A stretch of DNA of 61,610 bases, taken from contig NCGD01000015.1 of NCBI GenBank assembly GCA_002281535.1, positions 1 to 61,610 on the forward strand, given 5' to 3'. The translations under genes and the position numbers were made by a program. Every line of letters begins with the position of its first letter. Position 1 is the stretch's first letter. The DNA is from Sphingomonas sp. 28-63-12 (lineage in GTDB: Bacteria; Pseudomonadota; Alphaproteobacteria; Sphingomonadales; Sphingomonadaceae). Shown one piece after another: positions 7,072-15,783 of this stretch. The notes under the pieces were generated by a model. It saw nothing but the letters and a program-made list of their open reading frames with translations, was not told where the DNA came from and ran no database searches.

Positions 7072-8110
7072 TGTGGTGATTGGTTGCGACCCATTTCCAG
7101 GTCGTGGGATTGCCCATTTTCTCGCTGCCGAGCCGGCAACCGTCGACGTATTTCGAACCTTCCGAAAACGCCGTGCCAGCAAAGCTGCCCGAAGCAATGA
7201 TTGCGCCGCACAGACCAGGATAGGCGTGATTGTTGTTAGACTTCTGGCGCTTGGCTTTGGCGATCAGCCAAGCATCGTCGATAGCGTAACGGACGTTGGG
7301 TGAGCCACGCATAAAGCGCATATCGCCCTTCGCGAATTCAACCGCCGCAACTGCATAGTCGCCAAATCCGGGGCGGCGGAGTGGATCAGGCAGTGCCGCG
7401 ACGAGCGCTTTGTACAGCATCCATTCCCGTCGCGGCAGCACGTCGAGGCCGTATTGCAGGCTCATTAGGCTGTCGGGGAACGACGTTGCCAAGACAGTTA
7501 CCGACCGAGCCGATGCAAAGATTCCGCCACTCGACAAGACCGAGGTGATAATCGCGATCAGCGGGTCCTGGGGATCGAATTTCGGGTTCCCGAGGTCAAG
7601 AAGGATATCGACGCCATTTTCAGGGCAGCCGAGCTGAGCGATCAGGGCGCGGACATTTGCTTCGAAATCAGGGTCGAGCGCTTCGTCGAGGCCGCACCGC
7701 AATCCAATGCCTCGGCCGCTTGTGGCGACGATCCCCTGAACGCTCTGCTGGTATGTGACATCGCGGTCCAGGGCGGTGACCGGCACAAGGTCGAGGCCCT
7801 TCGCGCGTGCCTCATCGAAAATGAAAGTAAGCGGATGACGGCCGTCTCCCATACGGCTCGGGGGATCGATCTGGACGGCATCGATCAAGGCCGGGCGGTT
7901 GGGCCAATGGTCTTCGACCTGCTTTGCGAACGGCTTCAACTGCTCATCGATGTGCTTCTTGGGCTGACGCAGGGCAAAATCGTAATCTGGCGGGAGCACT
8001 TCAATGAGCGGCACAGTCCGATCCCGGCAGGCATCGGACAGGCGTTTAAGTGCCCGGTATTCACCCGCCCGCCAACGGAGAAGCGGAACGTAGTAATTGG
8101 GAATAGCCAT
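7028..8110 (-). CDS. Beta-family protein
   Basis: A 360-aa protein starting AIPNYYVPLLRWRAGEYRAL, the start of the Beta-protein family named after a phage T4 protein. Later blocks are VPLIEVLPPDYDF, LVPVTALDRD, NGVDILLDLG and, near the C-terminus, GDMRFMRGSPNVRYAIDDAW and YPGLCGAIIAS. These are family features, but no catalytic mechanism is known. It is the last gene of a three-gene leftward operon (DUF6932, XRE-ImmA, Beta), starting 9 nt after the ImmA gene. Its 3' end overlaps the converging sce7726-family gene. The combination suggests one accessory system, possibly anti-phage or toxin-antitoxin-like. Confidence 0.8.
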   Translation of the reverse strand: MAIPNYYVPLLRWRAGEYRALKRLSDACRDRTVPLIEVLPPDYDFALRQPKKHIDEQLKPFAKQVEDHWPNRPALIDAVQIDPPSRMGDGRHPLTFIFDEARAKGLDLVPVTALDRDVTYQQSVQGIVATSGRGIGLRCGLDEALDPDFEANVRALIAQLGCPENGVDILLDLGNPKFDPQDPLIAIITSVLSSGGIFASARSVTVLATSFPDSLMSLQYGLDVLPRREWMLYKALVAALPDPLRRPGFGDYAVAAVEFAKGDMRFMRGSPNVRYAIDDAWLIAKAKRQKSNNNHAYPGLCGAIIASGSFAGTAFSEGSKYVDGCRLGSEKMGNPTTWKWVATNHHITKVVADLARLSGT

Positions 8111-8119
8111 TTTACCCCC

Positions 8120-9385
8120 TCACAATCCGAATTGCCGCCGCACTTCGCCCGAACCTACAATTGTCCGAAGCAAAGTGTAGTCGCCTGCATCTCGCCGCAC
8201 GCGCCCAGCGATCACCGCAGCCGCTACGCCGAAGCGCTTGGCATCGGTTAGGACCGCCTTCTCCGTTTGCGTGAAGCGCGACACCGCAAGGTTCCAGTTC
8301 GCCTCCGGGATCAGTGCCTCCTGCGCGAAGTAGTCGGCGTCCTGCTCGACCTTGTCAGACGCCGGCGAATCGTTGTCGTCAAAGATCGCGGCATATTCAC
8401 CCAACCGGATGTGCAGCTTCAGATGGCCGATCTCGTGGAGCAGCGTGAACCAGAAGTTGTCGAGCCGGTCGTGACGCAGGGTCATCGCGACAATTGCATA
8501 ATGATTAGCTGACGCCAACGCCGCACCGTCAAGCAATGTGCCTGGCAGGTGGCGTTCGATTACCAGCGATATGCCTGCATCGCGAAGATAGTCGGCTGCA
8601 AGGCACGGCCCATTATCCTCTAGACTGAGCCCGACCAGGCCGCGCACCCAGTCCGCGGTGAGACGATCCCGATCAAACGCCCGGTCGGGGGGATTGCGAT
8701 CGGCTAGCGTCCGAACACGCGCTTCCCAAGCGGCAATGGCCGCTTCATGGACTTGTCCGTTCGACCGCACCGACTTGCGATGCAGAGCCATCGGCGCAAA
8801 CTGTGAATGAGCACCGTACAGGAAGGCCGGGATGAGGTCGCCAGCGGCCTTCTTCGCCTGCGTGAGCGTGCCCGAAAAGTCCTCGAACCATCCACGCTTG
8901 AACATTTCGGCAAGCGGGAATGCCTGCCAGACCGACGGATCGATGCTATCGAGCTTTGGGCTGCCGACCAGTTGGGCGCGCTCAACGATGCGCACGTTCA
9001 GGGCGTCGGCCACCTCGGTGAGGCGGTCGAGGCTTGCCATCCTGTAGCGGTCGGATTCGTAGCGCTGAATCTGCTGCTCGGCGACACCGAGGAAATCGCC
9101 GAGATCCTTCTGGCTCATGCCGCGCGCGATGCGAGCCTGAATGAGGATATCGGGAAGATCGTGCAGGCTCTCCGCCGAGAATTCAGAAATCTTGCCCGCG
9201 CGGAGGTCCTCGTAGAAGCGCACTTCCTCCTCGAGTTCGTCGATCTGGCTGCGCAGCGCCGAGCGCTGCGCCTTCGCGAACACTTCAGGGAAATCGCTGG
9301 TCGGCACCTCAAGCGCGGCAAAGGCTCCCGCCAGCTTCTCGATCGAAGCCCTGGTCGACCTGTACTGCTTTTCGTTGGTGATCAT
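8120..9385 (-). CDS. XRE-HTH / ImmA-IrrE metallopeptidase fusion
   Basis: A 421-aa protein. After an N-terminal helical region (FEDLRAGKISEF-like segment, residues about 50-75) comes an XRE helix-turn-helix at about 80-135 (LIQARIARGMSQKDLGDFLG, then QQIQRYESDRYRMASL). The C-terminal half is an ImmA/IrrE-type zinc peptidase: LLHEIGHLKLHI holds HExxH and EQDADYFAQEALIP the third ligand region. Such fusions usually repress their own operon and inactivate a partner repressor or toxin by proteolysis. Its ATG overlaps the stop of the DUF6932 gene (ATGA at 9382-9385). A perfect palindrome at the operon start is a good candidate for its binding site. Confidence 0.88.
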   Translation of the reverse strand: MITNEKQYRSTRASIEKLAGAFAALEVPTSDFPEVFAKAQRSALRSQIDELEEEVRFYEDLRAGKISEFSAESLHDLPDILIQARIARGMSQKDLGDFLGVAEQQIQRYESDRYRMASLDRLTEVADALNVRIVERAQLVGSPKLDSIDPSVWQAFPLAEMFKRGWFEDFSGTLTQAKKAAGDLIPAFLYGAHSQFAPMALHRKSVRSNGQVHEAAIAAWEARVRTLADRNPPDRAFDRDRLTADWVRGLVGLSLEDNGPCLAADYLRDAGISLVIERHLPGTLLDGAALASANHYAIVAMTLRHDRLDNFWFTLLHEIGHLKLHIRLGEYAAIFDDNDSPASDKVEQDADYFAQEALIPEANWNLAVSRFTQTEKAVLTDAKRFGVAAAVIAGRVRRDAGDYTLLRTIVGSGEVRRQFGL

Positions 9386-9849
9386 GGCGTCGCTCCTTTC
9401 AGCGGCGCGAGCGGGATGCGGAGAATGCCTTTGGCCTGGCCGGATGACTTCTCGACTTGGAAGAAGTCGAGGAAGGGAGCGCCCGGCCCATTGGGCATTC
9501 CGGCAATGAACATCTCACCGAGGTATTTTGCTTTTTGCGCTGCTCGCTTGTTGTCGAAATCGAGAAGGACTGGATCGAGCTTGGCCGGGTCGACGCCGTC
9601 ATGCTCCCAGCAGCCGTCGTAGTCGCCCGGGTGCGGCTTCGCGGTCACGAAGCTCCCATCAAGGTAGACATAGCTGCATCCGGCGATCGCCAGGTCCTGC
9701 GCCATGCGGACGAAGCCATCGAACAGCCACTTACGATGCGGTGTGGTCGCAAAGCGAGCTTCGACCTCATCAAGGGTCGTGTCATGAATGCCGGGTGGCA
9801 GCACGGCCCAAGGGCAATGGGAGCCCAGCTCGATCAGATCTGGTATCAT
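9382..9849 (-). CDS. DUF6932-like nucleotidyltransferase-fold protein
   Basis: A 155-aa protein, first gene of the operon. It begins MIPDLIELGSHCPWAVLPPG and contains YLDGSFVTAKPHPGDYDGCW. That G-S-F...D-Y-D arrangement resembles the GS-x-D-x-D site of nucleotidyltransferases, with the first acidic residue displaced, and is typical of the DUF6932 family. This suggests a toxin-like or regulatory NTase paired with the XRE-ImmA protein. The ATG at 9849 lies inside a palindrome, 9 nt after a GATAAT -10-like box, with no visible Shine-Dalgarno, so the mRNA may be leaderless. GTG/TTG codons just upstream are weaker alternatives. Confidence 0.72.
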   Translation of the reverse strand: MIPDLIELGSHCPWAVLPPGIHDTTLDEVEARFATTPHRKWLFDGFVRMAQDLAIAGCSYVYLDGSFVTAKPHPGDYDGCWEHDGVDPAKLDPVLLDFDNKRAAQKAKYLGEMFIAGMPNGPGAPFLDFFQVEKSSGQAKGILRIPLAPLKGATP

Positions 9850-9879
9850 CAACACAACATTATCGTTGTGTTGATGATA
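9844..9879. promoter_or_regulatory. Perfect palindromic operator over the cargo-operon promoter
   Basis: Two perfect 15-nt arms (TATCATCAACACAAC, 9844-9858; complement 9865-9879) flank a 6-nt centre. On the minus strand the centre reads GATAAT, a good -10 box, with TGGACA (9880-9885) 15 nt upstream as a possible -35. The right arm covers the spacer and the left arm the start codon. A regulator bound here would block transcription, as in autoregulated toxin-antitoxin operons. The XRE-ImmA protein is the natural candidate. Confidence 0.7.
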
Positions 9880-10137
9880 TGTCCAGCGAGATCTGACCCT
9901 TGCAAATTGCGCGAACCAAACATTCGCGGTGCTTGACGGCGACTCTGCGGGCTTCGGCTGGAGTTCACCGAAGTAGCAATGGCAGATTTGGGCGTGAGCG
10001 GTCGTTCAAGCGGCTTTTGCGGAATGACTTGAACTGGTCGGAAGTGGTTATAAGCAGATTGCGAACGCGAACTATGCTTCGCGCCGAATTCCGGCGCATT
10101 CTGTCGGCTTTTTGTGCTGTTGAAATCATTTGACTTG

Positions 10138-10923
10138 TCAGCGCGTTCGCCCACCTCGGTTCAATGCCTGATCCAGCGTAATTTCACGAACGCGCTGCGC
10201 TTGCTGGTTGCGGACCTGAATCGTCGCGATCTTGTCGCCGTTGGCGATGCGGCGCGCGACCTCCTGACGTCGGGCCTCGACTTCCTTTGATGCCTTGACG
10301 GGATCATCGGGGTATTTCGCGCGCGTGATCGAAATGGTTTGGGCAACAAGGCTTTGGGCGCGGCGCAATTCGGGATCGCGAGCATTTTGGTCGTGCGTCT
10401 GGCTCAGGAACCGTTCCGACAGGGCTTTTAGCGTGATGGCCGCTTCGGTCGGGCGGGGTGATTTACCCGCCGTGTTTTTGGTTTCGCTGCGCTTGTCGCG
10501 TTCGGCGAGCCGCGCTTGCAGGCGGTCAGCTTCGGCCTGGACGACTTTCGACGGCGTGTAATTCTCGACCGTCAGCCCCTGTGCGGCAGCGGCAAGAAAT
10601 GCCGCTTTCTTGAACGTGTCGCCACCGTTGATCCTGATCGACGTCCAGCCGTTGGCCTTGGCGATCCGAACGATGTCCGGAAGGGCGTTGATGTTGCTGG
10701 TCTTGAGCCGGTCGGGTTCGAGGCGGGCAATGGGCTTTTTATCATCCGAGGTGCGATAGAGCGCGTTGCCGACGCGCAGGAATTTGCCGGTGAGGTCGTC
10801 GGTAAGGGTAGGTGTTTCGGCTTTGCGCTTCGACTTCGCCATCTCCGGTTTGGGTTTGTCCGGCTTTGGCGTCGCCGTGCGGCTGCGTCCCGAAGAGGCA
10901 TCGCCATCCAGTCTATCCGCCAT
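10138..10923 (-). CDS. LPD7-domain protein at the end of the virB operon
   Basis: A 261-aa protein. A lysine/proline-rich N-terminus (PKPDKPKPEMAKSKRK) is followed by a domain like LPD7 (large polyvalent protein-associated domain 7): KFLRVGNALYRTSDDKKPIA, then GWTSIRINGGDTFKKAAFLA and AAAQGLTVENYTPS (about residues 55-135). The rest is charged and helical, with likely coiled coil. LPD7 usually sits in large relaxase or polyvalent proteins carried into recipients; here it is free-standing. Its start (10923) overlaps the virD4 stop by 11 nt, so it is the last gene of the transfer operon. A transferred effector or relaxosome role is inference. Confidence 0.72.
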   Translation of the reverse strand: MADRLDGDASSGRSRTATPKPDKPKPEMAKSKRKAETPTLTDDLTGKFLRVGNALYRTSDDKKPIARLEPDRLKTSNINALPDIVRIAKANGWTSIRINGGDTFKKAAFLAAAAQGLTVENYTPSKVVQAEADRLQARLAERDKRSETKNTAGKSPRPTEAAITLKALSERFLSQTHDQNARDPELRRAQSLVAQTISITRAKYPDDPVKASKEVEARRQEVARRIANGDKIATIQVRNQQAQRVREITLDQALNRGGRTR

Positions 10924-12751
10924 TTTCGTCACCTTCCTCAATAAGGCCGGACACATTTCCGTTGTGATCCAGCGTCAGCATGTCGGCGAAGAAGCTCGGG
11001 CAATCTTCGGTGAGGACATCATCCTGTGACATTGGCCGGGTCTCATGTCCGGCAGCCTCTTCGGCGGTCATGTCGCGGAACCGGGAAGGCATCGCGCTGC
11101 TGATTGTTCGCTTTGGCGCGGCTGGCACTTCCGGGGCTGGAAACGCGCGGCTTTTGAAAAAGCGGTTGCTGAAATAGGCAATCTTCGTGCCGACGATCGG
11201 CGGAATGCCGCCGCGCAGAAGGATCAGTTTGTCGGTTGGAAACTGCATGAGTTCCTGCGGCAACAAAAGGGCGCGCCGCTGCTCGGAAATGGATTTCGAC
11301 CGATTGGCGAGGAGGCCATTGATCGTGAGCGACTTGGTGACGCTATCCTGTCCGACATAGCCGAGCCTCTCGGACAGGTCGTTGGCAACCCGCAGTTCCT
11401 TGGGCGTGAATGCGACTTCGACCCCGCAATTGGCGACGATTTCATCGGCGACATGCTCGCCGTAAACGCCGCGCAATTGCGAGCGCGACTGGATTACCGG
11501 GAGCAAGCGGATGCCGTAGCCCGCGACATAGGAAAAGGCGCTGGCAATGACCGAGGCCCGACCGAGCCGGGCAAATTCATCGAGAATGACCAGCACGGGC
11601 ACGGATGAGTTTTCGTCGGGCAATTCGCGCACATTGAGGTCGATGAGCTGTTGGAACAGAAGATTGTAGAGCGGCGCGATCCGGTCGAGTTCATCGGGCG
11701 ACACGCCGAGATAGATCGACATGGGGCGTTTGCGGAGCTGGCGAAGATCAAAGTCACTTGCCGCCGTCGCAGCATCGACCAGGGGGTTGAGCCACAGGCC
11801 GAGGACGTTGGTGATCGTCTTTTTGATGTCGGCAAAACTGTTGTCCGAGCCGCCGGCGAAATCGGCAAGCGCCGTCCGGCAACCGACCGACAGGCTCAGT
11901 CCGGGATTGGCGAGTTCTCTTTTGAAAAAGATGCGCGCATCGCCATCGGTCAAATGGCGATAGATGGCACCCATCGTCAGCGGTTTGGTGCTGGTTTCGG
12001 CAAGCCAGCCACCAACGCCTGCAAATCCGGTGCGCGCGCCATTGGCCCAAAAGGCTTCGCCCTGTTCGGGCGCGACGAACAGCATCGTTGCGATCTTCTG
12101 CAATTCGATGATGACATCATCCGGGTCGTGGCGGTCGATATAGGCCAGCGGATTGTAACGGGCAGTGCGGCCTTCGCGGTCGGTCGGATTGAACAGATAG
12201 ACGGCCTGCCCATAATGGGCGCGAAACCCCGCGCTCGCGTCGTAATTCTCGCGCTTCACATCGAGGACGACGACAGAGCCAGCCCATGTCAGCAGGTTCG
12301 GAATGACGATTCCGACGCCTTTGCCCGAGCGGGTCGGGGCTTCCACAATGACATGTTCGCTGCCACCAAAGGTCAGCAAGCGCCTGCCCTTGCGGCCAAG
12401 GACGATGCCCGATCGCTCACGAAATCCGTGCCGCTTGATCTCGCTCTCGCGGGCGAAGCGCGCGGCACCGTGCAGCGGTGCGCCGCGCGCCCAAAGCGCA
12501 TAGATCAGCGCGCCTAGAAGCAGGCCTCCGCCAATCAGTCCGCCCGCCATCGCGCGGACGACGCGGGCGTCGCCGCGATAATACCAGACGAACTGCGGCA
12601 TTTTGAGCGGATCATAGGCGGCGACGGGCAGGCCGAGGATCAGCCAGCCGATCATGCTGGCAATGGCGAGCGCGATCAGCAGACCGAGCGGCAAGCCGAT
12701 CAGCAATCTTGCTGCGCCACCGTCAGGCGGCGTGCCTGCCTTCTGGGTCAT
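10913..12751 (-). CDS. virD4: Type IV coupling protein VirD4
   Basis: A 612-aa inner-membrane ATPase. Two N-terminal membrane segments (LLIGLPLGLLIALAIASMIG and AGGLIGGGLLLGALIYALW) precede LHGAARFARESEI, Walker A APTRSGKGVG (about 138-147) and Walker B VPVLVILDEFARLG (about 381-394). VirD4 links the relaxosome to the secretion channel. It overlaps the virB11 stop by 29 nt and the LPD7 gene by 11 nt, so it is translated as part of the virB operon. The size and motifs match full-length TraG/VirD4 proteins, and nothing suggests decay. Confidence 0.93.
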   Translation of the reverse strand: MTQKAGTPPDGGAARLLIGLPLGLLIALAIASMIGWLILGLPVAAYDPLKMPQFVWYYRGDARVVRAMAGGLIGGGLLLGALIYALWARGAPLHGAARFARESEIKRHGFRERSGIVLGRKGRRLLTFGGSEHVIVEAPTRSGKGVGIVIPNLLTWAGSVVVLDVKRENYDASAGFRAHYGQAVYLFNPTDREGRTARYNPLAYIDRHDPDDVIIELQKIATMLFVAPEQGEAFWANGARTGFAGVGGWLAETSTKPLTMGAIYRHLTDGDARIFFKRELANPGLSLSVGCRTALADFAGGSDNSFADIKKTITNVLGLWLNPLVDAATAASDFDLRQLRKRPMSIYLGVSPDELDRIAPLYNLLFQQLIDLNVRELPDENSSVPVLVILDEFARLGRASVIASAFSYVAGYGIRLLPVIQSRSQLRGVYGEHVADEIVANCGVEVAFTPKELRVANDLSERLGYVGQDSVTKSLTINGLLANRSKSISEQRRALLLPQELMQFPTDKLILLRGGIPPIVGTKIAYFSNRFFKSRAFPAPEVPAAPKRTISSAMPSRFRDMTAEEAAGHETRPMSQDDVLTEDCPSFFADMLTLDHNGNVSGLIEEGDENGG

Positions 12752-13733
12752 AATAGATCTCCGTCACCCGCAATTCGCCGTCGGTCTTTTTGGTTTGCAC
12801 AACGACATCGACCAGCATCTTGAGCAGCGCGCGAATATCGCCGCGCGCCAGGTCGGAGCCGCCTTCGCTTTCCTTCACCAGCAAGGTCAGTTGCTCGAAC
12901 GCCAGTTCGGCGGAATCGGCATGGATGGTGGTGATCGAGCCGGGATGGCCGGAATTGACGATCCGCAAATAGAAAAAAGCCGTCCCGTCGCGCAATTCCT
13001 GGAGCAAGATGCGGTCAGGGCGCATCCTGAGCGCGCTTTCGAGCAGATGCTTGGCCGTGACATTAGCGGTGCCTTGGCCATCCTTGGCATAGAGCATGTG
13101 GACGACGTTCTTTTGGCCGACGACGAGTTCGCGCGTGTCCTCGATCGTAAGCAACCGCTCTTCGGTCGGGATCAACTGGATCAGGCCCTTCGACAGCGTG
13201 GTTTTACCCGACCCTGTTGCCCCGGAAATAAGGATATTGAGCCTGGCCTTCACCGCACGGTCGAAGAATTCGACGTGGCGGCCATCGCGCAGCAACGCGA
13301 GCAATTCGAGTTCCTGTGGGCTGACCTTCTTTTCGGCGATCCGAGTATCCCTGAACAGGCCCGCTGCCTCGAAATCGGCAAGCGTCATGGTCACGGTCGA
13401 TGGCTTGCGCACGGTGATCGAGACTGTTTCATCAGGCACGACGGGCGGCACGACGATTTGCACCCGCTCGCCGGTCGGAAAGATGGTCGAGACGATGGGG
13501 TTTTCGCGCGTGACATCCTGCGAGGTAAAGGCGGCGGCAGAAGTCGCCAGCGCCATAAGTGTCTTGAAATCGAGCGACGGTTCGCATTCCCAGGTCCAGC
13601 GCCCACGCCGTTCAATGCCGACCTCGCCGGGCAAGTTGATGACCAGTTCGGTGACGCTCGCGTCGTCGAGATATTTGCGTAAGGGTGCCGCCACGCTGTC
13701 GAGGACAGCGGTGTTTTTGCCCGGTGCGGCCAT
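12723..13733 (-). CDS. virB11: T4SS ATPase VirB11
   Basis: A 336-aa hexameric secretion ATPase. It has an N-terminal domain (SVTELVINLPGEVGIERRG) and a RecA-like C-terminal domain with Walker A GATGSGKTT (about 170-178), the Asp box LLTIEDTRELV, Walker B-like DRILLQELRDG and the His box SGHPGSITTIHADS. It energises pilus assembly and substrate transfer from the cytoplasmic side. Its start codon overlaps the virB10 stop by one base and its end overlaps virD4. The length is normal for VirB11. Confidence 0.93.
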   Translation of the reverse strand: MAAPGKNTAVLDSVAAPLRKYLDDASVTELVINLPGEVGIERRGRWTWECEPSLDFKTLMALATSAAAFTSQDVTRENPIVSTIFPTGERVQIVVPPVVPDETVSITVRKPSTVTMTLADFEAAGLFRDTRIAEKKVSPQELELLALLRDGRHVEFFDRAVKARLNILISGATGSGKTTLSKGLIQLIPTEERLLTIEDTRELVVGQKNVVHMLYAKDGQGTANVTAKHLLESALRMRPDRILLQELRDGTAFFYLRIVNSGHPGSITTIHADSAELAFEQLTLLVKESEGGSDLARGDIRALLKMLVDVVVQTKKTDGELRVTEIYYDPEGRHAA

Positions 13734-14914
13734 TATTTCAGCGCGAGGCCGTAAACGGTCGAGAAGTCGAAATCCTGCGCCACCGTTATCCCGACATCCT
13801 CGCCCTGATTTTTTTGCAATACCGGCTTGATCTCGGCATTCTGCTGCAAGACCGTCGATGCCGCGTCGGAGGGGACGCGGGTTGTGTTCGAGCCGTTATT
13901 GCCAACGGCCTCCGACCCGACGGTTGCCGCATCTTCGACAAGGCTGAACAGCAGGGCCGTGCCGAAACGCTGCCAGAAGAAATTGTTGACCCTGCCATCC
14001 ACGCCGCCGCGTCCGAGCGCATCGGTTGCGGGCGATCCGACATCAATCGCGATCCCGCGCGGCGTGACGGCGCGTGTCCACAAGACGAACAGCCGATATT
14101 GCCCGCGATTGAGGCCGCCTTGGTATTCGCCGAATATCTTGGTGCCTTTCTCCATCAGCACGACGCGACCATTGTCCGAATAGACATTGCGCGGGAGGAT
14201 GCAGTTCACATAGCCCGGCTGGCTTGAATCCATCGCGGTTTGCAGCACGCACGGGATGAAGCTCCCGGCCGTAATCAGGAAATTGCGGTCAGGCAGTGTG
14301 CGGGCCTGAGCCTGTCCGATGACCGAGGCGCGCCGGAGCGTGTCGAGATTGGTGGGCTGGCGTGCTGCAATGTCTCCTGCACTGATTGGGCCGCCTGCAT
14401 TGCCATAGCCAGAGCTGGCGATGCCGCTTTCGCGCTCGCCGCCATAGGCAATCAGCGACGACCGGCGCGCGGCTACGCGCAACACCTCTGCGGGGGATTG
14501 CTGGCGCAGTTGACCTGTAGGGCCTTGCGGCGGCCCATTTTGCAACGATGCTTGCTGACCGATGGCGGGGACTTGCGGGCCATTCAACGGGATGGGGGCA
14601 TTGGGGTCGATTGCCGCGCCCGCCAGCGTTGGCGCGATGACGGTAGCCGGGTCATATTGCGCGGCTTCCAGTGCGGGCTTGGGTTTGACAGGCGGCAAGG
14701 CCGTGTTGCCGGTCAATCCGGTTCCCAGTGCCAGCACCGTGAACATGACTGCGCCCGCAGCGGCGGCAAGACCGATCATCTTCTTCGGGTCCATCGTGGT
14801 GCCGGGCATCGACGGCATTTTGCTGCCGCGTTCGGTTGTCGGGGTGCGGTCAATCTCGTCGGGATCGGGCGTCTGATCGACCGTTACACGGTCTGGGCGA
14901 ACTGCGTCGGCCAT
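13733..14914 (-). CDS. virB10: T4SS core protein VirB10
   Basis: A 393-aa protein spanning the envelope. A cytoplasmic N-terminus leads to one membrane helix (MIGLAAAAGAVMFTVLALG, about 46-65), a proline-rich periplasmic linker (PPVKPKPAL), and a C-terminal TrbI/VirB10 domain with ITAGSFIPCVLQTAMDSSQP, GRVVLMEKGTKIFGEYQGG and RAVTPRGIAIDVGSPATDAL. The C-terminus forms the outer-membrane cap with VirB9 and VirB7. The ATG at 14914 overlaps the virB9 stop (TGATG); a GTG one codon earlier is less likely. Confidence 0.93.
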   Translation of the reverse strand: MADAVRPDRVTVDQTPDPDEIDRTPTTERGSKMPSMPGTTMDPKKMIGLAAAAGAVMFTVLALGTGLTGNTALPPVKPKPALEAAQYDPATVIAPTLAGAAIDPNAPIPLNGPQVPAIGQQASLQNGPPQGPTGQLRQQSPAEVLRVAARRSSLIAYGGERESGIASSGYGNAGGPISAGDIAARQPTNLDTLRRASVIGQAQARTLPDRNFLITAGSFIPCVLQTAMDSSQPGYVNCILPRNVYSDNGRVVLMEKGTKIFGEYQGGLNRGQYRLFVLWTRAVTPRGIAIDVGSPATDALGRGGVDGRVNNFFWQRFGTALLFSLVEDAATVGSEAVGNNGSNTTRVPSDAASTVLQQNAEIKPVLQKNQGEDVGITVAQDFDFSTVYGLALK

Positions 14915-15783
14915 CACTTCGGCTCCCCATTGCCCTGACTGGTTGTTCGCTCCACGACGCTTGACGCCGTGCCAGTCTTGGGGTCGCGGCCATAGAAATC
15001 CGGTGACTCATTGAAGACGCACAGCACCTCTTTGCCGCGCCGCAAGCGGAGCTGGCCAAACACGCCGTGGATCACGACAAACTCGTCGCGGACATCGAAG
15101 GGAACAATGCTCTCGCTGCCATCGGGATTGACGGCAAAGAAGGCCGGAAGCTCGCGCTGGTTCGGAAAACGCAGTGCGGTGAACTGGCCGTTGTCGGTGA
15201 TTTCGGAAGGCTGGATCGCCGATGATCCCTGCAAGGTATATTTGAGATTCCGCCTGCCTTCGAGAACGCCCAGATCGAGTGCCGAGCGGATCGCCCCTGA
15301 TTGAAGCGCGACGCTTCTCGAATAGGCTGCCTGGGTCGCGGCAGCCTGAGCGGCGGCTGCCTCCTCGCGCGGATAGCGGAAGGCGACCTTGAAGAAGGTA
15401 TCGGCGCTCCGCGCGCCGATACCGCCGCGCCGTGCGGTCAGCTCAAATGTATAGGTGCGAATGCCCGCAGCCGATCGGGTTATTACGATCAAATTGGTCG
15501 ATCCCGCCAGTTCGCGCGGCTTGATGAACAGCGAATTTTCGGCCGGGGCGACTTCCCACGATACCGTATCGCCAAGCGCCACATGCTCGACGCGCTCGCT
15601 CGCCGAAAAGACGATCTGTGTTGCTGACCGGAACACGCCGACGATGCGGAACACCTGGCTTTCGCTATAGATGACTTCGCGGATGCGACTGTCTTGTGCT
15701 GTCGGGCGCGGGGTCTCGTTGGCGAGTGCGGGGCTGGCGGCGATAGTCATTGCGATCGCTGCAATGCTATGTGCTAGTTTCAT
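14914..15783 (-). CDS. virB9: T4SS core protein VirB9
   Basis: A 289-aa periplasmic/outer-membrane protein with a signal peptide (MKLAHSIAAIAMTIAASPALA, cut before NETPR). Its VirB9/TrbG/CagX features are IREVIYSESQVFRIVG, LGDTVSWEVAPAENSLFIKP, then NLKYTLQGS and ELPAFFAVNPDGSES near the C-terminal domain. The ATG at 15783 overlaps the virB8 stop (ATGA). Longer upstream frames are only virB8 read out of phase. Confidence 0.92.
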   Translation of the reverse strand: MKLAHSIAAIAMTIAASPALANETPRPTAQDSRIREVIYSESQVFRIVGVFRSATQIVFSASERVEHVALGDTVSWEVAPAENSLFIKPRELAGSTNLIVITRSAAGIRTYTFELTARRGGIGARSADTFFKVAFRYPREEAAAAQAAATQAAYSRSVALQSGAIRSALDLGVLEGRRNLKYTLQGSSAIQPSEITDNGQFTALRFPNQRELPAFFAVNPDGSESIVPFDVRDEFVVIHGVFGQLRLRRGKEVLCVFNESPDFYGRDPKTGTASSVVERTTSQGNGEPK

